A program made the translations under genes and the position numbers. From assembly GCA_027066325.1 (NCBI GenBank), contig JAMONY010000002.1, positions 1 through 46,324 on the forward strand: 46,324 nt of DNA, given 5' to 3'. The first letter of the stretch is position 1, and each line of letters opens with the position of its first letter. This stretch comes from Helicobacteraceae bacterium (lineage in GTDB: Bacteria; Campylobacterota; Campylobacteria; Campylobacterales; Sulfurimonadaceae). The notes below the pieces were generated by a model. The model was given only the letters and a program-made list of their open reading frames with translations. It was not told the DNA's origin and searched no databases. This document shows positions 7,880 to 17,050 of the stretch, one piece after another.

Positions 7880-8258
7880 TGGTGGAGCTGTGGAGAATCG
7901 AACTCCAGTCCGAAACCTAGCTACTACCAGCGTCTACATGTTTAGAGAAGTTGTCTAGGTTCATCTTGCTTCATACAACTTGCAAAACTACGCAAGACTA
8001 GTCTTAAAGGTTCATCTTAGAGCCAAGACAAGCTATAAGATATATCTAAATGAAGGTTATACTTCAAAATCCTGCTTATTTAGAGTCCACAGGTGAAGCA
8101 GCCCGTCTCCGTAAGGAGGGGTAAAACTTAAGCTACTGCTAAAGCTGGGCGATAATTTGTATTGTTTGCGTTTAAGCAATTGTGAGCCGTATAACGGAAA
8201 TGCTCAGTCCGACATGCAACCAGTAGCGACTAACTCCCGTCGAAACCAAGTCAGCCCC
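7880..8258 (-). ncRNA. ssrA: tmRNA (trans-translation RNA)
   Basis: The minus-strand transcript begins GGGGCTGACTTGGTTTCGAC and ends with a tRNA-like arm and CAGCTCCACCA. The ends pair as a 7-bp acceptor stem (GGGGCTG with CAGCTCC, one G-U), with an encoded CCA. The T arm (GGAGTTCGATTCTCC) is intact. The internal reading frame starts at GCA after the usual A-rich lead-in and encodes ANNTNYRPALAVA, then TAA. The RNA is about 379 nt, a normal one-piece size. Together with SmpB (not in the window) it rescues stalled ribosomes and tags the nascent peptide for degradation. It lies just downstream of nhaD but has its own extended -10. Confidence 0.97.
8128..8169 (-). other. tmRNA tag-peptide reading frame
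   Basis: The frame begins at the resume codon GCA (8167-8169) and ends at TAA (8128-8130). It encodes ANNTNYRPALAVA. The ANN start is typical of Campylobacterota tags; the ending AVA differs from the more usual AA-type ends. Confidence 0.93.
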
Positions 8259-8267
8259 ATAGGTGAA

Positions 8268-8276
8268 ATTATACCA
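8268..8276 (-). promoter_or_regulatory. Extended -10 promoter of tmRNA
   Basis: A perfect TGGTATAAT on the minus strand, nine bases before the first G of the mature tmRNA. The likely -35 region (TTTAAA near 8291) is inside the end of nhaD and is weak. Confidence 0.65.
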
Positions 8277-8280
8277 TATT

Positions 8281-9579
8281 TTAGTACCATTTTAAAATTT
8301 CAAACTGCAGATACCAGACGCTTACAGATAGTGCGTAACCTGCTAAGATCGTCCAAGCATGACGCATATGTGCTCCAAAAGTATATATACCTCTAAGTTT
8401 ACCCATCACAGCCACACCAGCAGCTGAACCAAAACTGATTAATGAGCCGCCGATACCACAAGTAAGTGTAACAAGTAGCCACTGATCTAACTCCATAGTA
8501 GGGTTAGATTTAAGTATGGCACTCATCACAGGCACATTATCAACTATTGCGGAGATAAAACCTATGCCTATATTGGCAGCTGTTGGACCAACAAGGTCAT
8601 ACATAGAGTGTATATAGTTTAAAAAGCCTAAGTAGTGCAAAGCTCCAACGGCAGCTAAAATACCAAAGAAAAAGAGAAGTGTATCATTCTCTACTCTCTT
8701 CATGTTAACAAATATATCTATATCGTCTTGTGAGCGATGTTTGAGCTGATATGAGTACAGTTTCAAGATAGCTAAACCAAACAGCATGCCCCACATAGCT
8801 GGAAAGTGGAAAAACTGATGTCCAAGTACAGCTGTTGCGATTGTGAAAACACCAAGGTAGATGATCACTTTACCACCTTTTCTGATCTGTGGTTTCTCTT
8901 CAGTTGAGATATCAAACTCAGGTGTGCCATCTGGTACTGATCTACATAACAACCAAGAGGTTAGAAGCCAACCAGATACAGATGGTAAAAAGAGTGCTAT
9001 AAAGTCTAAAAACTCACCCTTGCCAGCAGCCCAAGCCATAAGTGTTGTAATGTCTCCAAATGGACTCCAAGCCCCACCTGCATTAGCGGCTACGACGATA
9101 TTGATAGCACCTGGAACTAGAAACTTAACATTACTCTTGTCTATGGTGTATAGTACGGTTGAGAGTATAAGAGCTGTTGTAAGGTTATCTGCTATTGGGG
9201 AGAGGAAAAATGCTATGGCACCTGTGAGCCAAAAGAGCTGTTTGTAGCTATAACCTTTTGAGACAAGTTTATATTTGAGTACATCAAAAACTCTACGCTC
9301 TATAAGTGTCTCTATGAAGGTCATCGCTACAAGTAGAAAGAAAAATATCTCAGCAATCTCTAAGATAAGAAGTTCCATAGAGTCGTGAACAGGGTCTGGA
9401 TTTATGCCATTGATAGCATAATAAAATCCTATTAACATAAAAGAGAAAGTACCTATAAATAGAGCTGGTTTTGCTTTATTTATCTCATACTTCTCTTCCA
9501 TTGCAATAAAGTAGTACCCTACTACAAATACTATTAAGACAGCTATACCAACCCAAGTTGTAGTTAAATCTGTATGCAT
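8281..9579 (-). CDS. nhaD: Na+/H+ antiporter, NhaD family
   Basis: A 432 aa integral membrane protein with about a dozen hydrophobic helices. Sequences such as FFLLVAMTFIETLIERRVF, FFLSPIADNLTTALI, NAGGAWSPFGDITTLMAW and DNVPVMSAIL are characteristic of the NhaD group of the ion-transporter superfamily. The conserved Asp and Asn in the PIADN and DNVP segments probably form the ion site. It would exchange cytoplasmic Na+ (or Li+) for protons across the inner membrane, useful in a marine or saline setting. It starts 9 nt after the purL stop with AAAGGA six bases before the ATG, so it is probably transcribed with purL. tmRNA follows. Confidence 0.93.
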   Translation of the reverse strand: MHTDLTTTWVGIAVLIVFVVGYYFIAMEEKYEINKAKPALFIGTFSFMLIGFYYAINGINPDPVHDSMELLILEIAEIFFFLLVAMTFIETLIERRVFDVLKYKLVSKGYSYKQLFWLTGAIAFFLSPIADNLTTALILSTVLYTIDKSNVKFLVPGAINIVVAANAGGAWSPFGDITTLMAWAAGKGEFLDFIALFLPSVSGWLLTSWLLCRSVPDGTPEFDISTEEKPQIRKGGKVIIYLGVFTIATAVLGHQFFHFPAMWGMLFGLAILKLYSYQLKHRSQDDIDIFVNMKRVENDTLLFFFGILAAVGALHYLGFLNYIHSMYDLVGPTAANIGIGFISAIVDNVPVMSAILKSNPTMELDQWLLVTLTCGIGGSLISFGSAAGVAVMGKLRGIYTFGAHMRHAWTILAGYALSVSVWYLQFEILKWY

Positions 9580-9588
9580 TTTTATCCT

Positions 9589-11802
9589 TTATAGATCACG
9601 CTCAATAATCTCTTGAAACTTCTCAAAATAGATCTTTTCAAGCTCACTTTGACTCATTTTGATATCATTAACAATAAAATTCTTAGCTGTTACAGTACCT
9701 ATTTTTTGGACAAGAAGCCCTTTGGCTCTTTTTAAGAACTCATGCTCATTGTGTGGTGTCACCTCTATGATTGCTCTTGAGAATGACTCTGAAAATAGAT
9801 CTCTACTATCATTTAGCTCAACATTAACCTCACAACCAAGAGAGCCTACTGCACTCATCTTAGCAAGTGCTATAGCAATGCCTCCGCTACTTAAATCTTT
9901 AGCAGACTCAAGAAGAGAGTCGGCATTTGAGTCTATCACAAGATCCCAAAGAGCAAGCTCAGCATCATAATCTATCTTACTTAAAGTACCAGCCACCTCT
10001 TCATAGAGCTCTTTCATGTAGAGTGAACCACCAAAATCTGATCTGGTCTCTCCTACAAGATAGAGTAGATTGCCCTCTTTTTGAAACTTAGATAGAAGCA
10101 CTCTATCTTGAGACTCATTTAGACCAACTGTAGCTATAGATGGAGTTGGAAAAACCGATACACCATTGGTCTCATTGTAGAGTGATACATTACCGCCGAT
10201 AACAGGTGTATTGAGCGCAGAGCATGCCTCCTTGATACCAAGACACCCTTGAGCAAACTGCCACATTACTTCAGGATTTTCTGGATTACCGTAGTTGAGG
10301 CAGTCGGTAATTGCTAGTGGTCTAGCTCCACTCATGGCAACATTACGACCAGACTCTACAACTGCTGCTGCTGCTCCACCTTGTGGGTCTATGTAGCAGT
10401 ACCTGACATTACAATCACTACTCATAGCAAGTGCTTTACCACTCTCCTTGATGCGAACAACAGAGGCATCTAACATGCCGCCATTTTTTATAGTATTGCT
10501 CTGCACCATGGAGTCATACTGTTCATAAACCCACGACTTATCTACAACTTCAATAGAATTTAGTAGTTTTACAAAAGCATTCTGATTGTCTATCTTCTTA
10601 AAATCATCAATACTCACAGATGATATATCATCAATATATTTAGGCTTTTGCATTGCTCTATTGAGCACTGGAGCCTCTTCGCTTACTGGATCTACAGGTA
10701 TATCAGCGCAGAGTTCGCCATGCCAATATAGTCTCATGTGAGCACTATCTGTCACCTCACCAATAACAGCTGCATCAAGATCCCACTTGGTAAATATATC
10801 TATAATCGCCTGCTCACTCCCTTTTTTTGCACAGATAAGCATGCGCTCTTGAGACTCACTAAGCATAAACTCATAAGGTGTCATGCCCTCCTCTCTAGCA
10901 GGTACTTTATCAAGATGCATGATCATACCAGAGCCAGATCTACCAGCCATCTCAAATGAACTAGAAGTAAGTCCAGCAGCTCCCATGTCCTGTATGCCAA
11001 CTACATAGTCTGTTTTAAAAAGCTCTAAACAAGCCTCTAATAATAACTTTTCAGTAAAAGGGTCGCCAACTTGCACAGTTGGGCGCAGGCTCTTTGACTC
11101 CTCTGTAAAACTATCTGAACTCATTACAGCGCCACCTAAGCCATCTCTACCAGTTTTAGAGCCCACATAGATCACAGGATTGCCAACCCCCTCAGCTTTA
11201 CCATAGAAAATCTCATCTGACTTTGCTATACCTAAGTTAAAAGCGTTTACCAGTATATTGCCATTATAACACTGATCAAAACTCATCTCACCACCTATGG
11301 TAGGCACTCCCATACAGTTACCATATCCACCTATGCCATCTACAACCCCACGAACTAAATATCGTTGATGTCTACCTATCTCGCCATCATCAAGAACATT
11401 ACCAAAACGAAGAGCATTTAGACTAGCTACAGGGCGTGCACCCATAGTAAATATATCACGCATGATGCCACCAACTCCAGTAGCAGCGCCTTGATAAGGC
11501 TCTATAAACGATGGATGGTTATGGCTCTCCATCTTAAAAACAGCAGCATATCCATCACCTATATCTATCACACCAGCGTTCTCACCAGGTCCTTGTATAA
11601 CCCATGGAGCTGATGTAGGAAATCCACTTAGATGTACTTTTGAAGATTTATAACTACAGTGCTCAGACCACATGGCAGAAAATATCCCAAGCTCAACAAT
11701 ATTTGGCTCTCGTTGTAGTATCTTTTTGATATGCTCATAGTCATCTTTTGAGAGCTTATGGGTGGCTAATAGCTCCTCTATGTTATCTAGTGGTTGATTC
11801 AC
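9589..11802 (-). CDS. purL: Phosphoribosylformylglycinamidine synthase subunit PurL
   Basis: A 737 aa small-type PurL. It converts FGAR, glutamine and ATP to FGAM in purine synthesis and works with PurQ (glutaminase) and PurS, neither of which is in the window. Motifs are EHCSYKSSK (47-55, catalytic His), the ATP-site [29 protein letters not shown], and GGDV-like Gly-rich segments including [13 protein letters not shown]. The GTG start at 11802 is chosen because AAGGA lies six bases upstream; the longer in-frame TTG at 11835 falls inside the -10 element. It leads the purL-nhaD unit. Confidence 0.97.
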   Translation of the reverse strand: MNQPLDNIEELLATHKLSKDDYEHIKKILQREPNIVELGIFSAMWSEHCSYKSSKVHLSGFPTSAPWVIQGPGENAGVIDIGDGYAAVFKMESHNHPSFIEPYQGAATGVGGIMRDIFTMGARPVASLNALRFGNVLDDGEIGRHQRYLVRGVVDGIGGYGNCMGVPTIGGEMSFDQCYNGNILVNAFNLGIAKSDEIFYGKAEGVGNPVIYVGSKTGRDGLGGAVMSSDSFTEESKSLRPTVQVGDPFTEKLLLEACLELFKTDYVVGIQDMGAAGLTSSSFEMAGRSGSGMIMHLDKVPAREEGMTPYEFMLSESQERMLICAKKGSEQAIIDIFTKWDLDAAVIGEVTDSAHMRLYWHGELCADIPVDPVSEEAPVLNRAMQKPKYIDDISSVSIDDFKKIDNQNAFVKLLNSIEVVDKSWVYEQYDSMVQSNTIKNGGMLDASVVRIKESGKALAMSSDCNVRYCYIDPQGGAAAAVVESGRNVAMSGARPLAITDCLNYGNPENPEVMWQFAQGCLGIKEACSALNTPVIGGNVSLYNETNGVSVFPTPSIATVGLNESQDRVLLSKFQKEGNLLYLVGETRSDFGGSLYMKELYEEVAGTLSKIDYDAELALWDLVIDSNADSLLESAKDLSSGGIAIALAKMSAVGSLGCEVNVELNDSRDLFSESFSRAIIEVTPHNEHEFLKRAKGLLVQKIGTVTAKNFIVNDIKMSQSELEKIYFEKFQEIIERDL

Positions 11803-11834
11803 GCTTGATCCTTGGAGTTTATTGTTAGAGCGCA

Positions 11835-11843
11835 ATTATAACA
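11835..11843 (-). promoter_or_regulatory. Extended -10 promoter of purL
   Basis: A perfect TGTTATAAT on the minus strand, 32 nt before the purL GTG. No clear -35. The plus-strand Dabb gene diverges from the same short region, where TAAAAT (11853-11858) may serve as its -10. Confidence 0.6.
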
Positions 11844-11884
11844 AAGTTACGCTAAAATACGACCATTTTAATCAAGGATAGTAG

Positions 11885-12187
11885 ATGATTACTCATGTGG
11901 TGATGTTTAAGTTTAAAGACAAAAATAGAGAGGCAAATATGAGTGAGGTTAAAAAGGCATTAGAGCAGCTACCACAAAAGATAGATCCTCTATTAAGTTT
12001 AGAGGTAGGCATAGACTTTGATAGAAGTGAACGCGCCATGGACATGGTACTAATCTCTACATTTGCAGACAAAAATGCTCTTAAGAGATATGCCACACAC
12101 AAAGAGCACCTCAAAGTAGTAGAGCTTATCAAGGCTGTGACTACTGGCTCAAAAGTTGTAGACTTTGCCTCTACTCCCACTCAATAG
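11885..12187 (+). CDS. Dabb-family (stress-responsive A/B barrel) protein
   Basis: A 100 aa protein with the Dabb dimeric alpha/beta-barrel signature: [12 protein letters not shown] at the start, then [19 protein letters not shown] and [15 protein letters not shown]. The fold is well known but its biochemical role in bacteria is mostly undefined. ATG at 11885 with AAGGA upstream. It is divergent from purL, and its last 17 nt overlap the 3' end of guaA on the other strand. Confidence 0.85.
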   Translation: MITHVVMFKFKDKNREANMSEVKKALEQLPQKIDPLLSLEVGIDFDRSERAMDMVLISTFADKNALKRYATHKEHLKVVELIKAVTTGSKVVDFASTPTQ

Positions 12188-13715
12188 TAGCTGGTGGCTT
12201 TGAGCTGATATCGTAAACTACACGGTTTATGCCATCTACTTCATTGATAATGCGTCTACTTATACGCTCAAGCAGATCATGAGGTAGGTGTGCAAATGTG
12301 GCAGTCATACCATCTACTGCCTCCACAACTCTTACACATATAGTATTGTCATAAGTGCGATTATCGCCCATAACACCAACACTTTTTACATTTAACAGTA
12401 CCGCAAAAGCTTGCCAAGTACGCGCATAATATCCGCTAACTTTTAACTCATCTAACAGTATGGCATCTGCCTCTCTTAGAAGTGCAAGATCTGCGCTATT
12501 GACATCACCCATTATGCGGATAGCTAAACCTGGTCCTGGAAATGGGTGTCGCTCTATCATAGACTCTGGCAACATAAGCTCACGACCAAGCTTTCTTACC
12601 TCATCTTTAAATAGCTCACGCAACGGCTCTATAAGCTTAAAATTCATCCACTCTGGAAGCCCTCCAACATTATGATGTGACTTAATCGTTTGTGAAGGTC
12701 CATTGACTGAGATAGACTCAATTACATCTGGGTAGAGTGTGCCTTGTGCTAAAAAACCGATACCATCATGCTTGGCTGCTTCTGCCTCAAACTCCTCTAT
12801 AAAGGTGTGCCCTATGATCTTGCGTTTTTGTTCAGGATCATCAATATCTTTGAGCTTGTCTAAGAAGTTATCTGCCGCATCAACAGTGATAAGTGGTACC
12901 TTTAAATTGAGCTTAAAAACCTGCTCAACCTGCTCTCTCTCACCTTTACGCAGTAGCCCGTTATCGACAAAAACAGGTACCAATTGATCTCCTATCGCCT
13001 CATAGAGCAGAGCAGCAACTACAGAAGAATCAACACCTCCGCTAAGTCCACATAGAACTTTTTTGTTGCCTACCTGCTCTTTGATCTTAGAGACCTGCTC
13101 TTTCAAGAAGTGCCCTATGTCCCATTTGGCTTTCACGCCACATATCTTGCGCGCAAAATTCCTAAGCATCAAATAGCCCTCTGTTGAGTGCTGCACCTCT
13201 GGGTGAAACTGCATAGCGTATATGTTGCGTGAGACTGAAGCTATAGCAGCGTATGGTGAGTTGTCTGAGTGCGCTATGGACTCAAACCCATCTGGCAATC
13301 TCTCAACACGATCACTATGGCTCATCCAGACAGTTCTACCATCTTCACACTCTTCAAAAAGATCAGATCTGTTACTTTTAGATAGATGTAATTCTGCTTT
13401 GCCATACTCATGGTGATCAGACCTTACAACCTCTCCTTTAAAATCAACAGCAATGCGCTGCATGCCATAACATATCCCAAGTAGTGGCAGACCAAGCTCA
13501 TAGATCTTTAGATCAACCTCATAAGCATCATCATCATAAACAGATGATGGTCCCCCGCTAAAGATAATCCCTTGAGGATTTTTCAGAGCTATCTCATCCG
13601 CCTTTGTGTAGTAAGGAAGTATCTCACAGTAGACTCTCTCTTCACGCAATCTGCGTGCTATAAGTTGTGTATATTGTGAGCCAAAATCTAGTACAATAAT
13701 GCTAACATCTTTCAA
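12171..13715 (-). CDS. guaA: GMP synthase (glutamine-hydrolysing)
   Basis: A 514 aa two-domain enzyme that converts XMP to GMP using glutamine and ATP. The N-terminal class I amidotransferase has nucleophile Cys82 (GICYGMQ), with His171 and Glu173 in MQFHPEVQ. The ATP-pyrophosphatase domain has SGGVDS at 225-230. The C-terminal dimerisation domain ends in KPPATIEWE, the standard family ending. The start is TTG at 13715 with AAGG seven bases upstream; no better start is in frame. It lies 46 nt after trpA on the same strand. purL, another purine gene, is close by, with the oppositely oriented Dabb gene between them. Confidence 0.97.
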   Translation of the reverse strand: MKDVSIIVLDFGSQYTQLIARRLREERVYCEILPYYTKADEIALKNPQGIIFSGGPSSVYDDDAYEVDLKIYELGLPLLGICYGMQRIAVDFKGEVVRSDHHEYGKAELHLSKSNRSDLFEECEDGRTVWMSHSDRVERLPDGFESIAHSDNSPYAAIASVSRNIYAMQFHPEVQHSTEGYLMLRNFARKICGVKAKWDIGHFLKEQVSKIKEQVGNKKVLCGLSGGVDSSVVAALLYEAIGDQLVPVFVDNGLLRKGEREQVEQVFKLNLKVPLITVDAADNFLDKLKDIDDPEQKRKIIGHTFIEEFEAEAAKHDGIGFLAQGTLYPDVIESISVNGPSQTIKSHHNVGGLPEWMNFKLIEPLRELFKDEVRKLGRELMLPESMIERHPFPGPGLAIRIMGDVNSADLALLREADAILLDELKVSGYYARTWQAFAVLLNVKSVGVMGDNRTYDNTICVRVVEAVDGMTATFAHLPHDLLERISRRIINEVDGINRVVYDISSKPPATIEWE

Positions 13716-13761
13716 TTTGATACCTTAGTGTAGTTATAGTGTAATTTTAGCCAAAAGGTCA

Positions 13762-14505
13762 TTAAGAGTTGATTTTCTCTTTGATATTTTGAGAGATTTG
13801 AGCACATTTATCTATCTTGGCACTTAGACTAAGATCATCTCTTAATAGCACAGATACAAAAGCAGAACCTACAATCACACCGTCCACGCCCTCTGCTTTG
13901 CTCTTAGCGCTCTTCTCATTAACACCAAAGCCAACATAGATAGGAGTGTTACTATGCCTCCTGATAGACTCTATGCTCTGGTCTAGTCTCTCACTCTTAG
14001 CAGAGCCAGTTATGCCAGCATAAGCCACCAAATATATAAACTTTTTAGCATCTCTTACTATGGTCTCTATGCGTCTATCTGTATCTGTTGGTGCTACAAA
14101 TGTGATGTTTGCTAGATTGTGTTGCTCAAATATCTCACCATACCTCCTCGACTCTTCATGTGGCAGATCTGGTATGATAAGACCAGAAGAGCCTATGGAT
14201 GAGAGCTTAGAGAGAAGAGCGGGCACTCCATACTGATAAAATGGATTAAAATACCCCATAAGTAGTGTATCTACTTTCAGAGATATAGCTGATGTGATAT
14301 CAAGCACATCTGCAAATTGTACTCCTTGTTGCAGTGCTAGATGGCTAGCTCTTTGTATAACTTCCCCATCTGCTACAGGATCAGAAAATGGTACCCCAAG
14401 CTCTATAATATCTGTACCACTTTGCGCCAACTTTAGTGCTAGATCGGTTGTAAAATCACTGCCATATAGACCAGCAGTAACATATGCTACTAGTTTTTTA
14501 TCCAC
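13762..14505 (-). CDS. trpA: Tryptophan synthase alpha subunit
   Basis: A 247 aa TIM-barrel protein that cleaves indole-3-glycerol phosphate to indole and glyceraldehyde-3-phosphate, then passes indole to TrpB. The catalytic pair is visible in IIELGVPFSDPVADG: Glu35 and Asp46, with the same 11-residue spacing as Glu49/Asp60 of the Salmonella enzyme. VGFGVNEKS and VIVGSAFV form the phosphate site. The GTG at 14505 is preferred, with AAAGGG six bases upstream; two upstream TTG codons sit too close to that site. No other trp gene is nearby, so the subunit partner is encoded elsewhere. Confidence 0.95.
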   Translation of the reverse strand: MDKKLVAYVTAGLYGSDFTTDLALKLAQSGTDIIELGVPFSDPVADGEVIQRASHLALQQGVQFADVLDITSAISLKVDTLLMGYFNPFYQYGVPALLSKLSSIGSSGLIIPDLPHEESRRYGEIFEQHNLANITFVAPTDTDRRIETIVRDAKKFIYLVAYAGITGSAKSERLDQSIESIRRHSNTPIYVGFGVNEKSAKSKAEGVDGVIVGSAFVSVLLRDDLSLSAKIDKCAQISQNIKEKINS

Positions 14506-14526
14506 CAACAACCCTTTTTAGATGAA

Positions 14527-14535
14527 ATTGTACCA
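14527..14535 (-). promoter_or_regulatory. Putative extended -10 of trpA
   Basis: TGGTACAAT on the minus strand, 22 nt before the trpA GTG, in the 63-nt region shared with the divergent helicase gene. One mismatch to TATAAT. Confidence 0.5.
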
Positions 14536-14568
14536 CTTTTGGATAAAATCAGCTAAAAAAGTGAGTCG

Positions 14569-15840
14569 ATGCAACTTCAAGTACTAGTAGATTATCTAAA
14601 AACGGGACAAAATATCTTCCTTACAGGTGGCGCAGGAGTTGGTAAAACAACACTAACACGCCAACTTATAGCCTCCTATGCAATCCAAAATAAAAAAGTA
14701 GCAAAACTAGCATCTACTGGTATAGCAGCTACACTCATAGGTGGTCAAACTCTACACAGTTTTTTTGATTTTAGCATAGCAAAAGATACAGAAGATCTAA
14801 GAAGACGGGGTAAATTTGCACTAAAAAATAAGATATCCAAACTGATCAGGTCTATGAATCTCATCATCATAGATGAGATCTCAATGGTAAGTGCAGACCT
14901 ACTTGACATGGTCTATCTTAGGCTTGAGCAGAGTGATTTTAGTGGCTCATTGATGGTTGTGGGTGATTTTTTGCAACTGCCTCCTGTAGCACGCGAACAA
15001 GAGTTATCTTTTGCATTTGAGGCACAAAGCTGGAAGAGGTTTGCATTTAAGAGCATAGAGTTAACCCACAACTTCAGAAGTGAAGATATAGAGTTTAATA
15101 GCATCTTAAATAGCGTGCGTTTAGCACAAGTTGGCGCAGATGAGCATCTATATCTGCACAATCTAATCTGCCCTATAGATGAAAACATATCATCACATAC
15201 GCTACTATTTGGCACCAATGCTTCAGCAGCCAAACACAACGCTGCTCAACTAAAGCTATGTGATGGTGTGTTACATGAATATATCGCGCACACCATAAAA
15301 AAGGCTAAAAACATAGAAGAGAAGATGGTGGAGCAGTTCTACAAAGATAGCAGAGTAGCTAAAGTGCTATCACTTAAAGTTGGTGTTCCAGTGCTATTTA
15401 CTGCCAATGCTCACAACTACATAAATGGTGAGCGAGGAGTTGTTGAAGCGCTACTAGAAGATAAGATCAGAGTACGCAAAAGTAGCGGAATAGTAGTAAC
15501 ATTGGAGCGCACTAGTACACAAAAGAGTAGATGGGATCAGGTTAAAATAGACGGCAAACTAGAGTTTATAGAAGAGGTGCTATTTACAGCGTATCAATTT
15601 CCACTCACACTAGCATATGCTATCACCATCCATAAATCACAAGGTATGAGCATAGAGCATCTCGTCATCGATACAACTGAGATCTTCGCTCCATCACAGT
15701 TTTATGTAGCCCTATCAAGAGCCACAAACATAAAAACCCTCATCCTAAAACAGCCTAGAGTCAACTGGTCAAAACTAGCCTTTGTACACCCAAAAGCTCT
15801 AGAGTTCACCACAACACTAAGCGACTCAAAACTATCTTAA
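14569..15840 (+). CDS. Pif1/RecD-like superfamily 1B DNA helicase
   Basis: A 423 aa ATPase with the complete helicase motif set. Walker A is GGAGVGKTT (20-28), Walker B is LIIIDEISM, motif III is VVGDFLQLPPV, motif IV is ELTHNFRS, and motifs V/VI are AITIHKSQGMS and FYVALSRATN. This arrangement is that of Pif1 and related RecD-type 5'-3' helicases, which remove structured DNA or protein blocks at forks. Length is near the lower end for bacterial Pif1 proteins and no accessory domain is seen. It is divergent from trpA and convergent with the acpS unit. ATG start. Confidence 0.9.
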   Translation: MQLQVLVDYLKTGQNIFLTGGAGVGKTTLTRQLIASYAIQNKKVAKLASTGIAATLIGGQTLHSFFDFSIAKDTEDLRRRGKFALKNKISKLIRSMNLIIIDEISMVSADLLDMVYLRLEQSDFSGSLMVVGDFLQLPPVAREQELSFAFEAQSWKRFAFKSIELTHNFRSEDIEFNSILNSVRLAQVGADEHLYLHNLICPIDENISSHTLLFGTNASAAKHNAAQLKLCDGVLHEYIAHTIKKAKNIEEKMVEQFYKDSRVAKVLSLKVGVPVLFTANAHNYINGERGVVEALLEDKIRVRKSSGIVVTLERTSTQKSRWDQVKIDGKLEFIEEVLFTAYQFPLTLAYAITIHKSQGMSIEHLVIDTTEIFAPSQFYVALSRATNIKTLILKQPRVNWSKLAFVHPKALEFTTTLSDSKLS

Positions 15841-15983
15841 CACTCCATATATACAACTACAGATAATGCTCCTAAATTTTGCAGATGAGATGTTTCTATC
15901 TTGTAATCTTGTTCTTGTAAAGTGCTGTAATCTTTAGAAAAAAGGGTTGAAGAGGTGTACTTGAGTGAGTTATTACTGTAACA
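15837..15983 (-). pseudogene. Start-less reading frame after acpS (possible gene remnant)
   Basis: In the gap between acpS and the helicase the minus strand stays open for 48 codons and then stops with TAA, which overlaps the helicase stop. The product ends in LGALSVVVYMEC. There is no ATG, GTG or TTG in the frame, and it overlaps the last bases of acpS in another frame. It could be the tail of a lost gene, or chance. I do not recognise the sequence. Confidence 0.25.
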
Positions 15984-16317
15984 TCACTGCTGCTATAGCG
16001 TACTCTCCATCATGTGTTATAGAGAGAGATGTTTTAGTTACGCTAAAGTGATGGCTTACTTTTGGATTTAGAGTAAGTTGTGGTGAGCCTTTTTGACTCT
16101 TTGAGATTGTGATATCTTTAAAGCCACACTCGCCACCTATACCACACCCAAGAGCTTTAGAACATGCCTCTTTGGCCGCCCAAAATCCAGCTGCAGTGCG
16201 TGGATGTTTGACTAGTTCTATCTCACTAGGGTGTAAAAATCTCTCAAGAGCCTTGTCGCCATATCTGTCCATTAGGGTTGTGATGCGTTCGATACGAACT
16301 AAGTCTATACCAATCAT
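15973..16317 (-). CDS. acpS: Holo-[acyl-carrier-protein] synthase
   Basis: A 114 aa phosphopantetheinyl transferase that moves 4'-phosphopantetheine from CoA to apo-ACP for fatty-acid synthesis. The family motifs are MIGIDLVRIERI (metal-binding Asp5) and FWAAKEACSKALG (Glu50 and Lys). The C-terminus SLSITHDGEYAIAAVML is typical. Length is normal for the trimeric AcpS class. Its ATG overlaps the carbonic anhydrase stop by 4 nt, so the two are coupled. Confidence 0.95.
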   Translation of the reverse strand: MIGIDLVRIERITTLMDRYGDKALERFLHPSEIELVKHPRTAAGFWAAKEACSKALGCGIGGECGFKDITISKSQKGSPQLTLNPKVSHHFSVTKTSLSITHDGEYAIAAVMLQ

Positions 16318-16946
16318 AGCTCTGCTAGCACCTTAAACTCACCGCTCTGTGCATCATAGTAGTTTATAGATCCATCTTCTATGTCATAGTGCCAACCATG
16401 TATATGAAGCTTCTGTTTATCGACTAGTTTTTTTACATACGGATATGTCAATAGATTTTCTATTTGCGAAAGGACTGATAGGCGCTCTGTTAAGCGTAAA
16501 AGCTCCTCTGTAACTCCGCTATACCCCAATGTATTGATAGCATTTCTCTTGGCATCTTTACCCAAAGAGAGCCATTTTTTAACATGTATGAGTGATGGAT
16601 CTTCTATCTCATCATATAGAGCTCTACATGCACCACAGTGTGTATGACCACAGATAATCACCTCCTCAACTCCAAGCACACTAACAGCATACTCTATGCC
16701 ACTAGCTGTAGCATGATAATCTTCATCTGGTTTATATGGAGGTACAAAATTGCCAGCATTTCTAAGTACAAATAGATCTCCAGGTTTTGTCTGAATGATT
16801 AGATCTGGTATAACCCTTGAGTCTGAACAGCCTATAAATAGTGCTTTTGGGCTTTGACCTTTGCGCGCTAGTTCTATAAGCTCATGTTCATGATTTTTAA
16901 AGTAGACTTTTTGAAACTCTCTATTGCCTTTTGCGTACTCTTTCAT
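16314..16946 (-). CDS. Beta-class carbonic anhydrase
   Basis: A 210 aa zinc enzyme catalysing CO2/bicarbonate interconversion. Zinc and active-site residues are visible: Cys40-Ser-Asp42-Ser-Arg44 (GCSDSRVIP) and His101/Cys104 (CGHTHCGACRAL), the classic Cys-Asp-His-Cys set with the Asp/Arg dyad. LRNAGNFVPP (61-70) is also typical. There is no signal peptide, so it is cytosolic; it would supply bicarbonate for carboxylations in a CO2-fixing organism (inferred). AAAGGAG lies six bases before the ATG, with a TATAAT at 16968-16973. Confidence 0.95.
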   Translation of the reverse strand: MKEYAKGNREFQKVYFKNHEHELIELARKGQSPKALFIGCSDSRVIPDLIIQTKPGDLFVLRNAGNFVPPYKPDEDYHATASGIEYAVSVLGVEEVIICGHTHCGACRALYDEIEDPSLIHVKKWLSLGKDAKRNAINTLGYSGVTEELLRLTERLSVLSQIENLLTYPYVKKLVDKQKLHIHGWHYDIEDGSINYYDAQSGEFKVLAEL

Positions 16947-16967
16947 GCTCTACTCCTTTGAGGGGCA

Positions 16968-16973
16968 ATTATA
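16968..16973 (-). promoter_or_regulatory. Putative -10 of the carbonic anhydrase-acpS unit
   Basis: A perfect TATAAT on the minus strand, 21 nt before the carbonic anhydrase ATG, with no TGn extension in the correct register. Confidence 0.5.
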
Positions 16974-17050
16974 CACATTTTTACTACATGAGCAACCCTA
17001 CATAGACCTAAAAAGATACAATCCACCCTAAAGTATCGATAGGTTACACT

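Noticed and set aside
8157-8396. Plus-strand open frame of 79 codons
   Set aside because: It lies antisense to tmRNA and the end of nhaD, both of which are certain; it has no recognisable product.
13762-14505. Isolated trpA as a sign of gene loss or transfer
   Set aside because: The catalytic residues are intact and scattered biosynthetic genes are common in this lineage; there is no base-composition break.
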